Shown: piece by piece, positions 34,801 to 45,883 of the stretch
How positions within the stretch are numbered: the first letter of the stretch is position 1
Layout of the letters: the number at the start of each line of letters is the position of its first letter
NCBI GenBank assembly: GCA_051453625.1
Contig: JBOZIK010000001.1
Coordinates: 268,391,182 to 268,443,771, forward strand
Direction of reading: 5' to 3'
Length of the DNA stretch: 52,590 bases
DNA from: Welwitschia mirabilis
Taxonomy: Eukaryota > Gnetophyta > Gnetopsida > Welwitschiales
Translations under genes and position numbers: made by a program
Notes under the pieces: model-generated
The model's input: the letters and a program-made list of their open reading frames with translations, nothing else
What the model was told of the DNA's origin: nothing
Database searches by the model: none

Positions 34801-35515
34801 AAGGTAGAAGGGTTTTATCAAATAAGTACCTTGTATTTTGTCATATCCCCTATTGTATAAACCTTATTTACTTGAATATTAAGTATATTAAGCTTTCAGT
34901 AAAATTATTTATCATTGTTTAAGTTCTTTATCAAATAAGATTTCATTTAAAAATTAACCTTAGTTTGTAATCTTTATAATTTACCATGAAAATGATAAAA
35001 ATTATGTTGAAAGATCTTTATAAGAAAATCTATTCAAACAATTAGAATTAGATAATTCCATTATGCTAGGAATTAAAATCACATGATAAAGCAATTAGAA
35101 GTTTCAAAAGGACATAATAATATATTTTGCATTTTTTACTCATTTAGATTCTTGGAAAATGTTACAAAAGTACTATATTATGAAAAAAACATTTTCTTCC
35201 TTGTGTTATGTGATTGATATATTTTATGTAATTTGAAATAAATGTGCATTCAAATAATTACATTCACTTTTACCTAGAACTAAGAGTGATAAATGAGTAG
35301 ATTTACTTTACCATGACTTTTATGTTATTGAGATGTATAAGGACACTTTGTTCATAGCATACTTATTGCTTTATTCATTGGAATTGAAGAGTTTGTCTCA
35401 TTTTTTTACATGCTAATTTTTATATTTATACATTTATTCTTTTAATGCATGTTTTAGATGAATTAAACTTACTTATTAATCTATGAAAGATTAAAAAGAG
35501 CTAGCATGAGGAAAT
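34801..35515. other. unassigned AT-rich DNA between elements G and H
   Basis: Should hold G's leader and 5' LTR if G were complete, but I see no primer site on the minus strand here. G's 5' end may be lost or interrupted by H. Confidence 0.4.
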
Positions 35516-35687
35516 GATGTATGTAACTAAACTTACTAATTGAAGAAAGAAGATTACTCATCCTAATTCGGTGCATGAGTCATAAATATGATTTATTTTT
35601 ATATTCCAATGTTAATTATTAATAATCCCACTTATCAATGCTAAATATTGTGATCTTATGATCTTGAGCTATGTGCCTTTTTTTATC

Positions 35688-35695
35688 TATATATA
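35688..35695 (+). promoter_or_regulatory. TATA box of element H LTR
   Basis: ATCTATATATAGAGATC; followed within about 35 bp by CTCTCTTGTAAAAGAAG, typical of transcription starts of Tat LTRs. Confidence 0.6.
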
Positions 35696-35796
35696 GAGAT
35701 CATTGCCTCTCTTGTAAAAGAAGATACTTTTCTTTTATTTCTTATAAGTGCATTTATCACACACATATACACACCAACACAAATACTCTTGCTTTT

Positions 35797-35856
35797 GAAG
35801 CTTGGATCTTGGAAGCTTCGAGCTTAGAAGCTTAGAGTTAAGGAACTCTTGAGCTT
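35797..35856. repeat. 15-bp repeat with GAAGCTT core, three to four units
   Basis: GAAGCTT occurs at 35797, 35812 and 35827, exactly 15 bp apart, followed by a fourth degenerate unit. It lies in R or U5 of the H LTR. Confidence 0.75.
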
Positions 35857-36023
35857 GGATTTTTATCATCTTTAACTATTAAGGTCTTGCTAATCTTTCG
35901 AAGTAAGCTGCTTACTCTTATTGTCTACATGATCTACTTTTTCTATTAAAATGATATGATATTTTATTATGGAATTATTTATATATTTTATAAAATTATG
36001 TTATAAAATATTTCCCCTTCCAC

Positions 36024-36041
36024 TGGCACCCACCAAGACGT
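36024..36041 (+). other. primer-binding site of element H
   Basis: Reads TGGCACCCACCAAGACGT, resembling the TGGCGCCCACCGTGGGG site of some Tat elements in its first 11 bases (one transition). It lies one base after the LTR end. Confidence 0.55.
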
Positions 36042-36928
36042 TATAGTGAGATATGAGAGGATCTCTTGTGCTTGGTAATGATGGATTACTAATGGATGAT
36101 TATAGCCAAGTGATAAGGGTGTTTACCATTAAAAAAACAAAAGAAATTTGGGTACCCATATTTTCTTTTTAATTATATTTATTTTTATCTATTATGTATT
36201 AGGACCATCATATTAGGGGCAAAGTCTAATCCTCAAAATTATCTTTAGGCTAGTACTCTTCCATGAAAAATTTTAAGGCTCATAGTAAATGATTTTATTG
36301 AATTGATTTGATATTTATTTCTATAATGATACTTTTCTTTTTAAAATTTATTTTCCTTTTTACAACTAATTAGTTAGTATATCTATTATTTTACTAATTT
36401 GAGTTTATACTGAAGTAGTTTAAAGTCTTTATCATAATTTTGTATTGTCAAAATTAAATTTCTAGAATAGAGGCATAGGATAAAAATACTATATCTTATT
36501 AATTAATAAGTATAAATTAGTGAAATATTTTTTGTAAGTGTATAATTGTGTCATAAATGTAAAAATGTAAAAATAGTAATTTTTATTATGATTAATTATT
36601 TTAAAAAATATTCTTTATTAAAATAAATCAGAAAATAAATATAGAAAATAATGAGCATGTAATTTATTTTTCTATACCTATCTATCAATATATTTATAAA
36701 CTTGAGTCTCCTAAGCTATAGGAAATTGAATAATATTTTTAAAACATTTTGAATCATTTAAAAACTTAAAGTATGTTGAAAGTTATGATCATCTTAATGT
36801 AGTCTGGTAGGACTGTAATTTTAGAAAATTTGATAGTTTTCAGCCTAAAATGATAAAATTAGAAATAATAATTTTATAATTCCAAGATAGTTGAAGTTAG
36901 ATTCCAAAAAAATTATTATATGTTTAGT
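36042..36928 (+). other. element H leader, no coding content seen
   Basis: Extremely AT-rich, no frame of note, ends at a large N gap. H's coding region is either in the gap or deleted; nothing of Tat type is seen to the right of the gap. Confidence 0.4.
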
Positions 36929-37812
36929 NNNNNNNNNNNNNNNNNNNNNNNNNNNNNNNNNNNNNNNNNNNNNNNNNNNNNNNNNNNNNNNNNNNNNNNN
37001 NNNNNNNNNNNNNNNNNNNNNNNNNNNNNNNNNNNNNNNNNNNNNNNNNNNNNNNNNNNNNNNNNNNNNNNNNNNNNNNNNNNNNNNNNNNNNNNNNNNN
37101 NNNNNNNNNNNNNNNNNNNNNNNNNNNNNNNNNNNNNNNNNNNNNNNNNNNNNNNNNNNNNNNNNNNNNNNNNNNNNNNNNNNNNNNNNNNNNNNNNNNN
37201 NNNNNNNNNNNNNNNNNNNNNNNNNNNNNNNNNNNNNNNNNNNNNNNNNNNNNNNNNNNNNNNNNNNNNNNNNNNNNNNNNNNNNNNNNNNNNNNNNNNN
37301 NNNNNNNNNNNNNNNNNNNNNNNNNNNNNNNNNNNNNNNNNNNNNNNNNNNNNNNNNNNNNNNNNNNNNNNNNNNNNNNNNNNNNNNNNNNNNNNNNNNN
37401 NNNNNNNNNNNNNNNNNNNNNNNNNNNNNNNNNNNNNNNNNNNNNNNNNNNNNNNNNNNNNNNNNNNNNNNNNNNNNNNNNNNNNNNNNNNNNNNNNNNN
37501 NNNNNNNNNNNNNNNNNNNNNNNNNNNNNNNNNNNNNNNNNNNNNNNNNNNNNNNNNNNNNNNNNNNNNNNNNNNNNNNNNNNNNNNNNNNNNNNNNNNN
37601 NNNNNNNNNNNNNNNNNNNNNNNNNNNNNNNNNNNNNNNNNNNNNNNNNNNNNNNNNNNNNNNNNNNNNNNNNNNNNNNNNNNNNNNNNNNNNNNNNNNN
37701 NNNNNNNNNNNNNNNNNNNNNNNNNNNNNNNNNNNNNNNNNNNNNNNNNNNNNNNNNNNNNNNNNNNNNNNNNNNNNNNNNNNNNNNNNNNNNNNNNNNN
37801 NNNNNNNNNNNN
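36929..37812. other. 884-base N gap
   Basis: Flanks do not repeat each other. The long open frames that span it on both strands consist of N and are meaningless. Confidence 0.9.
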
Positions 37813-39951
37813 TGGAAGTGGATTTGATCACCACTCTCTTGTACTACCCATGTATGAACTTACTTTAACTTAATATATTGAGCCCTTAAGGTTAATGGAT
37901 CATATTATACCATCTGAAAATTCTTCAAGGAAGTGGGGCCCATTTTTAAGCATGCATCCACCCCACATACCACCTGTTACTTGTATTGAGGGTATATTGA
38001 GGTGAAGTGAAAGTCTATGGAGTTGAGTCTAACCATGTTTGTATAGTTTAAAACTTGAATTAAAACCAACTCACATCCAAAGGGTGGCCGGATATCAGGT
38101 TGAAATGTCATTAATTCAAGTTATAACTTTTTATTATATTGGTTAGGTATTGTCCTTAAAAATTATCCATATATGTTGGTATGAAGTTTACATCTCCTTA
38201 ACTATTCACAAGATATCTTTTATGAGACAAAAAAGGAGGAAAAAATGAAGGATGCAAACATATGACATCACTATTATTTGTAAACTGAAATAATTTAGAA
38301 ATTAATTATAGGAAAATATAAGATATTAATATGATTTGTCTTTCTTAGAATATGGAAATTCTAATTAAGGAGTAAGTAGAAATGGGTTCTAAGTTCCACT
38401 ATGTTTATTAGGTAAAAATATTAAAGAATAAAAGAAGTATATTAAAATTTAATAATAAAAATAAAATTAAAAATAAAAAATAGTGCTTAATTAGGGTGAG
38501 ATAAAAGAGGGTGTCAAATATTCACACTCAAAGATGTAGGCATTTTCACCTGTTGCTAAAAGCATAGTGGCTATTTTATTTTGTGACAAGATGGTAAGAA
38601 AGATAAGTTGGTAGACCAAGAGTGAAAGACCAAACAAATGAATAAGAACCTACATGAGGTGTCCTCCTTCTAGCACTAAGTCTTTTACAATGTTTTCTCA
38701 TAAATGACAATTTGTTTTAGTTTTGTTTTTGAAGGTGGAAGTCTAAGAGATTTAAATACCAAGTTAAGTAATTCATAGAATGGATATTTTATTTTCCAAA
38801 ATAAAACTTTAAGTAAAATTAGAAACTAAAATCAAATATCAATTTGCTTTAATTGAAAACTCTATTGATAGAGTTTTAAGAGATGATCAAATTAGAGGCA
38901 AAGGATTTTTGTGCCTTAGACCAATTAATTCATGAAGAACATAACTTCATCAATCAATTAAAGGAATGATTAAATGACTCTTTCCCCCCACTATCCTATA
39001 GATTTTAATTTTCTAGTGGACATAAAACTTGTGAAATGATTTTGATAAAATGCAAATTTGACAAAATATAACCTTATGTTGTATATACATATATATTTTT
39101 TATGTTTATTTTAAACAACAAATAACTACTATGTGAATATAAAATGTTAGGTATTTATTTTAACTAATATAATAAATGTTATTTCATTACTCTTGAATTC
39201 AAAATAAATAATGAATTGGCATCTAGTATATAGAAATACTTTTATAAGAATAAAAATGATTTATGAGATAGAATTCTCTAACTAACTTTAGGTGATTGCA
39301 AAGTAGAATGCAGACAATACAGAACAATAATAAAAATAGCACTTTGAATAGAATGTCACAGATGTGAGGATTTGACAATAATAATGAAATATATTGATTA
39401 AGGTTTGTGGAATTTTGGAAAAAAATATTAATGAACTTTGATGTAAGTTTCAGAATTGTAGTGGAAGGTTTCTAAAAATACTACAGAATGATAATATAAA
39501 TTTCTCTTTTACATGAAAATACAAAGAAAACTGTAAGACCTAGTGATTATCAGATCGACAATGTTTATGAATCAGTCTCCCTTCTATAGTTTTGCTATGA
39601 TTAATGAGACTTTTTCAATTTTCTTTTGTTTCAGGTGAGATGCTAAAACTTAAACGAATCTTTCTCATGCAAGTGTTTTTCCTGCATTTTATTTTCTTGC
39701 CTCCTCTAGTCTCTCTCTTTGCGATCTTATTGTAAATAAACCTTTTCTCTGTGACACCGTCTCCTTGATCTGATCATATCTTTTATCATTATTAAAAATT
39801 TCTTTTCCTTGATTTCATTTTTCTTATTTCCTTTTATAGGAATCTTTCCTCCTCTATGTTCCTGTGATCTCTTAAAAATCCTTTCTATACTTGCTACCCA
39901 CATCCTCTCACTCAGACTATGGTGTCTTCCACACTTGTAAACATCTATATA
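37813..39951. other. unassigned DNA left of copia element F
   Basis: No recognised domain. From about 39600 the sequence is less AT-rich than the rest and continues in character to the right of element F (46200 onward), so this is probably the host sequence F inserted into. A frame on the minus strand (39727-39978) is rich in Lys and Arg but resembles nothing I know and overlaps the LTR start. Confidence 0.45.
39947..39951. other. left target-site duplication of element F (ATATA)
   Basis: ATATA precedes LTR a; GTATA (46195-46199) follows LTR c, four of five bases alike. Confidence 0.55.
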
Positions 39952-40184
39952 TGTTAACATGTAAAATATTCTATACAATTATTGGTTAATAGAGTTAGTG
40001 GGTCAGTTACAAAAAAAGAAATGATTATTAAGTTAGTGGAGTTAGTGGGACTGTTACAAAAGAAGAAGAATTGTTATTTCCTTTGTATGCCTATAAAAGG
40101 CTATCTACTTACATCAAATAACATTAAACTGCCTTTGCATGACTCCTTTTTCTATTTATTTTTTTGGCTCTTTTATTTTTAATA
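39952..40184 (+). mobile_element. LTR a (5' LTR) of element F
   Basis: Begins TGTTAACATG and ends TTTTTAATA directly before the primer site. Contains two units of a roughly 45-bp repeat (GAGTTAGTGGG... with GTTACAAAA) and the promoter motif GCCTATAAAAGGC (TATA at 40092-40099). Confidence 0.85.
40092..40099 (+). promoter_or_regulatory. TATA box of element F LTR a
   Basis: TATAAAAG inside GCCTATAAAAGGC; identical in LTR c at 46102-46109. Confidence 0.7.
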
Positions 40185-40196
40185 TGGTATCAAAGT
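40185..40196 (+). other. primer-binding site of element F, tRNA-Met type
   Basis: TGGTATCAAAGT against the usual TGGTATCAGAGC, 10 of 12 bases, both changes transitions. It abuts the LTR with no spacer. Confidence 0.85.
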
Positions 40197-40199
40197 GGA

Positions 40200-40700
40200 T
40201 TGCTCTTGGGCTATTATGATTATGAGTGGCATGGTTGTCATACCTCCTCGACACAATTAAACATCTAAGACCAAGAAGATAAGGTGGAGGTAATGGCTTT
40301 CACCACCCAAACAGAGAGGTCACGAGTAATGGAAATCCATTAGTAGCAAGGCGTAACCATTAGAGCTTCTGGGTAATAGTCCTGTGGCATGCAGAGGGGA
40401 TACAAGGGGCATCGTTATCCTCATTATAACCATTTATGGCATAAACCCTTGAAGTGTTTCAAGCTTATTGGCTACCCGAAGTGGTGGAAGTATGGCACCT
40501 CGCGAGATGGACAACAAGATGGATAGCAGAGCCAAAGCATCAGAGGTTCCAGAGGAAATAGGAATCATGACTAGTAAGATAGGGCCACAGCTTATCATGT
40601 GGCCAGCGGGTCGAGCACATCGACGACAGGGGAAGATGCTCCAAATAGTAACCCAAACACACTTGGTCTTTCTGCAAATCAAATTTAGAAACTTTTGAGC
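40200..40700 (+). pseudogene. element F gag remnant
   Basis: Only the end of gag is clear: CFKLIGYPKWWKYG (40456-40497), the conserved segment beside the zinc knuckle in Retrofit/Ale-type copia gags. The region is less AT-rich than most of the window. Copia gag is normally about 300 residues, but only about 450 bp lie between primer site and this segment, so the N-terminal half is deleted or was replaced. Confidence 0.65.
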
Positions 40701-41110
40701 CTTATAGATACTTTAGAATATCTTTCTAGTAATATATTTAATGTGTTTACATGGATTCTCGATAGCAGTGCATCCAATCATATGACAGGTGATATTGACT
40801 TGTTACAAGATGTAATAGATGTCGTGCCAATGCCGGTAAGGTTACCAAATGGCACAAGAACAACCATAACCAAGAAGAGTTAGGTTGTGTTAAATAAAAA
40901 CATTAGATTAGTTGATGTTCTTTATCTCCCCGATCTGACTTGCAATTTAGTTTCCATATGCCAGTTGATTTCTGAGAATAATAATTATCAAATACTTTTT
41001 ATTAATCGAATTTAAGTGATATAGGATCACACTTTGATGACACTGATTAGAATGGGTGAGCTTCATGGAGGGTCTACTATTTTTTATCGACAAAGTTACA
41101 TACGACATTA
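40700..41110 (+). pseudogene. element F aspartic protease and gag-pre-integrase, decayed
   Basis: The frame 40695-40883 contains WILDSSASNHMTGDIDLL; the catalytic Asp is kept and the Gly of DSGA is Ser. After the TAG at 40881-40883 it continues VLYLPDLTCNLVSICQLISE (about 40917-40975), the usual copia gag-pre-integrase motif (LYVP.L..NLLSV). Further stops follow at about 41014. Confidence 0.85.
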
Positions 41111-41379
41111 AAGATTGAGCAAAGAGACTCCTCAGTTATTTAGCACAGGCATATGGAGCACCAATCAAGTCAAAATTTATGTCTTATTCCTATAGTTGGT
41201 AGTTTGAATTTTTCAGGTGATTTTGTTTGCGATTCTTATTTTCAGGCCAAATAGACATGAGCTATATTTCCTTTAAGTAATAAATGTACAAAACAATGTT
41301 TTGATTTAATTCATATTGATTTATAGGGTGCCTATCGTCAGACTTCTAGTTGTGGTGCATAATATTTTTTGACTATTGT

Positions 41380-42240
41380 TGGTGATTGCAGTTGTTCTGT
41401 CTAGGTTTTCTTGTTAAAAGAAAAAGGTGAAACTCGTAGTTATTTAATTGAATTTTGCAAGCTTGTTAAGGCATAATTTAGAAAAGTGATTAAGAAAATA
41501 AGGAGTGATAATGATAAGCAGTTTGACATAAAGGATTTTTATAATAAAAAAGAAATTTTACATGAAAAAGGTTGTATTGACANNNNNNNNNNNNNNNNNN
41601 NNNNNNNNNNNNNNNNNNNNNNNNNNNNNNNNNNNNNNNNNNNNNNNNNNNNNNNNNNNNNNNNNNNNNNNNNNNNNNNNNNTAGTTATTTAATTGAATT
41701 TTGCAAGCTTGTTAAGGCATAGTTTAGAAAAGTGATTAAGAAAATAAGGAGTGATAATGATAAGCAGTTTAACATAAAGGATTTTTATAATAAAAAAGAA
41801 ATTTTACATGAAAAAGGTTGTATTGACACGCCTTAATAAAATGGGAGGATTAAGCATTGCCATAGGAATATACTTGAAATAGCATGGGCATTATGCTTTT
41901 AAGAAAATTTGCCTTTACATTTTTTAGGAGAATGCATTTTGAAGGTAGTCTATTTGANNNNNNNNNNCCAATGGTGAGGTTGAAAGGGAAGTCTCCTTTT
42001 GAAATACTTTTTGGAATACATCCATCTTTTGATCATATATGGGTTTTTGGTTGTCTTTGTTATGCTCATCATAAAGAAAATGATACATTTGCATCTAGAA
42101 GTAGAAGGTGTATTTTTGTTGGCTACCCTTTTGCTAAGAAAGCATGGAGACTCTATGACTTGGATGATCATGTCTTTTTATATTCTCGAGATGTCGTTTT
42201 TTATGAAAATGTATTTTCATTTCATGATAACTGCGCTTTG
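41380..42240 (+). pseudogene. element F integrase, decayed
   Basis: Segments in order: IKKIRSDNDKQFDIKDF (41489-41540), the second catalytic Asp in SDN; GCIDT then two stops and NGRIKHCHRNILEIAWAL (41815-41890) where the catalytic Glu of NGR.E is Lys; FEILFGIHPSFDHIWVFGCL (41999-42056); RSRRCIFVGYPFAKKAWRLY (42098-42158); and SRDVVFYENVFSFH. The 100-base N run 41583-41682 is flanked by 146-bp copies (41437-41582 and 41683-41828, two differences), so this part is written twice. A ten-base N run sits at 41958-41967. Confidence 0.85.
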
Positions 42241-42243
42241 TCT

Positions 42244-43129
42244 ACTATACAAATTGTTTCTCCATCCNNNNNNNNNNNNNNNNNNNNNNNNNNNNNNNNN
42301 NNNNNNNNNNNNNNNNNNNNNNNNNNNNNNNNNNNNNNNNNNNNNNNNNNNNNNNNNNNNNNNNNNNTGTCGTTTTTTATGAAAATGTATTTTCATTTCA
42401 TGATAACTGTGCTTTGTCTACTATACAAATTGTTTCTCCATCCTTATTTACTAAGAATATTTATCTTGATGAATCTTTGAGTAATGAGAATAAAGGAGTT
42501 ATGGTGGAAGTTCCAAATCCAAACGGGAATCTGAGCTTAGTACCAGAGGACCCAGCACTGAGTTTGGATAATTCCAAAGGAGTTATGCTATAAGAAGGGA
42601 TAGACTTGATTGAGGAAAGAGGGATAGTTGATGCTTCAGAGAGTTTATAACTAAGGAGGGAGTTAAGAATGCCTGCAAAATATGGAGATTATGTTGTTTA
42701 TTTGGCCAAGATAAGTCACAGCTTAAATCGTGACGGAGAGAGGGCTACATTGGATCTAATTATGGTGAATTCCAATGTGTTGAAGAAACAGCACCATCAC
42801 AGAATTTATTCGGAAGTAGTATGTGCCCCTCCATAAAGGCCTCGATCCATGATAGTGTCTTANNNNNNNNNNNNNNNNNNNNNNNNNNNNNNNNNNNNNN
42901 NNNNNNNNNNNNNNNNNNNNNNNNNNNNNNNNNNNNNNNNNNNNNNNNNNNNNNNNNNNNNNTATGTGCCCCTCCATAAAGGACTCGATCCATGATAGTG
43001 TCTTAAGTACTCCTTATCCCTTAGCTCGATTTGTAGTTATTGATAATTTTTCTTTGAGTCATCAGGTATTTTTGGGAGCTATTAGCTCAGAGGATATTAC
43101 GAGGCCATATAGAAGTCCTAATGGTGAGA
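42244..43129 (+). other. element F linker between integrase and RT
   Basis: Variable linker typical of copia polyproteins, with fragments such as VPNPNGNLSLVPEDPA (about 42511-42558) and TPYPLARFVVIDNFSLSHQ (about 43010-43065), the latter matching the HPI..Y..Y..LS..H pattern before copia RT. N runs at 42268-42367 and 42863-42962 are flanked by 76-bp and 43-bp duplicate sequence. Confidence 0.6.
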
Positions 43130-44215
43130 GGTTATGGTGAAGGAGATAGCGACACTTAAGCAAATGACACATGGATCTTAGAAGATTTACTAAATAGAAA
43201 GAAGNNNNNNNNNNNNNNNNNNNNNNNNNNNNNNNNNNNNNNNNNNNNNNNNNNNNNNNNNNNNNNNNNNNNNNNNNNNNNNNNNNNNNNNNNNNNNNNN
43301 NNNNGGTGAGAGGTTATGGTGAAGGAGATAGCGACACTTAAGCAAATGACACATGGATCTTAGAAGATTTACTGAATAGAAAGAAGTCGATTGACTATAG
43401 GTGGGTTTACAAGATCAAGTATAAGGCAGATGGGTCTGTAGAGCATTACAAGGCTCGTTTGATGATAAAGGGCTTTACCCAGATGGAAGGCCTTGACTTT
43501 AATAATACATCTACTCCAGTGGAAAAACTTATTACCATTCGGGTATTTTTGACTATTGTTTTGATGCAGGGATAGGAGTTATATCAAATGGATGTCAATA
43601 ACATATTCTCTCATAGAGATCTAGAGGAGGAGGTTTGCATGAGGTTGCCACCAGGATTTCGTACATGAGTTCGAGGATAGATTTATCACCTCAAGAAGTC
43701 ATTATATNNNNNNNNNNNNNNNNNNNNNNNNNNNNNNNNNNNNNNNNNNNNNNNNNNNNNNNNNNNNNNNNNNNNNNNNNNNNNNNNNNNNNNNNNNNNN
43801 NNNNNNNCATATTCTCTCATAGAGATCTAGAGGAGGAGGTTTACATGAGGTTGCCACCAGGATTTCGTACATGAGTTCGAGGATAGATTTATCACCTCAA
43901 GAAGTCATTATATGGGCTCAGATAGGCTTCTCAGAACTGGTTTACCAAGCTTTATGAGGCTTTACGCAAGTATGGATTTGGTCAATCACATGCAGATTAT
44001 TCGTTGTTTACCTTTCATAAGGGTGATGTTTTCTTAGGCCTCTTAGTCTCTATGGATGATATCATTTTGACTAGAAACAACTCTCGGGCTTGTTCAAATT
44101 TCAAGTCTTATCTTGATAAGTGTTTTAACATAAAAAACTTAGGGAAACTACAATATTTTTTAGGAATTGAGGTTATGTGCTCATCTAAGAGAATATTCCT
44201 TTCTCAATGAAAGTA
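43130..44215 (+). pseudogene. element F reverse transcriptase, decayed
   Basis: Opens with a degraded segment before RKKSIDYRWVYKIKYKADGS (43376-43436), then HYKARLMIKGFTQMEGLDF, MDVNNIFSHRDLEEEV (D of the first catalytic site, about 43590), a TGA, LKKSLYGL-like sequence, and the open frame 44004-44210 with LLVSMDDIILTRNNS; both Asp of the YVDD-like box are kept though Tyr is Ser. NLGKLQYFLGIEV follows. N runs at 43205-43304 and 43708-43807 are each flanked by near-identical copies (82 and 106 bp). Confidence 0.85.
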
Positions 44216-44908
44216 TGCCCTAGACATTTTTTCCGAGACTGGAATACTTGGATGTCATCCATCAGATACACCTATGGAGCAGGGTCATCGGCTAGGTCTA
44301 AATGATGGTAACAGATGGAGTAGCTTATCATTGACTGATTGGTCGACTTATCTATCTCACAATCACATGGCTAGAGATTTCATATGCAGTTAATGTTCTT
44401 TTATAGTTTATGATTTAAATCTATGTACCTTTTATGATTCAGATTGGGAAATTTGCCTAATTACTAGACAGCCCATCACTGGCTACTTCACCATGTTGGG
44501 TCATTCTCCCATTTCCTAGAAAACGAAGAAGCAAACCACAGTTTTCTATTCTTCGGTGGAGGCAGAGTATAGAGCGATGGCAACAGCCACAAGTGAGCTT
44601 CTTTGGCTAAAGAATCTTTTAGAGCCTTTAGGAGTTTTTAGGAATACAGCAGAGTGGACCGATCCCATTATTCTGTGACACTCAGTCTGCTATCCACATT
44701 GCGGAGAATCCAGTTTTTCACGAGCGTACCAAGCATATAAATATTGACTATCATTTTTTATGAGAGTAAGTGCAGGCAGGATTTATTAACATGCGTCACA
44801 TTCATACAAATTCACAGCCAGCTGACATTTTCATGAAGGCTCTTAGAAGATCACAATTTCAACATCTTTTGGGTAAGTTGGGTGTTTACGATGTGCATGC
44901 ACCAACTT
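44216..44908 (+). pseudogene. element F RNase H and C-terminus, decayed
   Basis: SETGILGCHPSDTPMEQGHR is the usual connection. CTFYDSDWEICLITRQPITG (about 44418-44478) is the RNase H start with Asp kept, then a stop and KTKKQTTVFYSSVEAEYRAM (44522-44581), [16 protein letters not shown], and after a frame change [46 protein letters not shown]. The last codons give VYDVHAPT then a stop just before the polypurine tract, as in intact copia elements. Confidence 0.85.
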
Positions 44909-44917
44909 AAGGGGAAG
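44909..44917 (+). other. polypurine tract of element F
   Basis: AAGGGGAAG directly before the TGTTAACATG of LTR b. Confidence 0.85.
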
Positions 44918-45109
44918 TGTTAACATGTAAAATATTTTGTACAATTATTAAGTTAATAGAGTTAGTGAGTCAGTTAAAAAAAAAGAAATGATTATTACAT
45001 TAGTGGAGTTAGTGTGTCTACATAGTTATTAAGTTAATAGAGTTAGTGGATTGGTTATGAAAAAGGAAATAGTTATTAAGTTAATGGAGTTAGTGGATCT
45101 GTTATAAAA
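44918..45109 (+). mobile_element. LTR b of element F, cut by N gap
   Basis: Begins TGTTAACATG after the polypurine tract, so it is the true 3' LTR by position. It holds at least three units of the GAGTTAGTGG repeat and breaks off at the N run 45110-45342 before the TATA box. Confidence 0.8.
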
Positions 45110-45342
45110 NNNNNNNNNNNNNNNNNNNNNNNNNNNNNNNNNNNNNNNNNNNNNNNNNNNNNNNNNNNNNNNNNNNNNNNNNNNNNNNNNNNNNNNNNNN
45201 NNNNNNNNNNNNNNNNNNNNNNNNNNNNNNNNNNNNNNNNNNNNNNNNNNNNNNNNNNNNNNNNNNNNNNNNNNNNNNNNNNNNNNNNNNNNNNNNNNNN
45301 NNNNNNNNNNNNNNNNNNNNNNNNNNNNNNNNNNNNNNNNNN
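45110..45342. other. 233-base N gap beside a GA repeat
   Basis: Ends in a GA microsatellite, the likely cause of the gap. Confidence 0.8.
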
Positions 45343-45363
45343 GAGAGAGAGAGAGAGAGAGAG
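45343..45363. repeat. GA microsatellite, at least ten units
   Basis: GAGAGA run following the N gap; true length unknown because the left end is in the gap. Confidence 0.9.
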
Positions 45364-45883
45364 GCAATGAGAAGAATTGCAAGCACATGCATTGGTGTAA
45401 CAGCATGTGGAAGGGCATTAAAAGTTCTTAGAAAGAAGGCCAATTGGGAGATCAATGACGCAAATCATGAGTGTACAAGTTAGACATAAACGATTCAACT
45501 GGCAGGCAGTGAGAAAGATGGGCTGGGAACGGAGAAACCAGGAGAGGAAAAAGAAGAAAATAGTGAGCGAAGGGTCACAGTGAAGCTGCAATATGCTCGG
45601 GCAATGAGTTATTGGTGCACTGGCAAAAGGTGTAATGCTTAATGGACACAAAGTGCAGGGCATATGTGAGAGAGAGAGAAACTCATAATGTCGAAAGGCT
45701 CGATCAACAGAAAGCACGGATCATAGGCGAGAGAAGCTCAAAGTATAAGGAATGCTAGAAAACATAGCATTACTGTGCTATGCTGGAAAACCGTGGTTTA
45801 AACCAAGTGCACAGGCTACGCGGGGGGGAACGTTAGGTAGAGGCAGACACAGTGGAAGCGGCGAATGCAAGAACAAGAATAAG
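45364..45883. other. less AT-rich segment between LTR b and LTR c
   Basis: Base composition is clearly different from the rest of the window (near-even A, G, C and T, with CGG and GCG triplets and a GCGGGGGGGAACG run near 45819). It has no recognised protein. It ends GAACAAGAATAAG directly before LTR c, weakly like a polypurine tract. It could be host DNA caught between two LTRs, or the internal part of a short non-autonomous relative of F. Confidence 0.6.

Larger units (their letters stand above)
35516..36022 (+). mobile_element. 5' LTR of element H (Tat-type, plus strand)
   Basis: Ends TTCCA one base before a primer site. It has a TATA box followed by the start-site region AGAGATCATTGCCTCTCTTG, a layout common in Tat LTRs, then a CT-rich and ACAC-rich segment and a 15-bp repeat. 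The start at TGATGTATG (35516) is a guess. H points opposite to G. Confidence 0.55.

Noticed and set aside
36845-37873. Frames of over 300 codons on both strands
   Set aside because: They span the 884-base N gap and contain only a few real codons at either end.
39727-39978. Basic 83-codon minus-strand frame left of element F
   Set aside because: Its start lies inside LTR a, and no similarity or conserved pattern supports it.
45418-45717. Cys-rich 99-codon minus-strand frame between LTR b and LTR c
   Set aside because: Composition fits a purine-rich strand read in reverse; no spacing of Cys suggests a known peptide family, and there is no supporting promoter.
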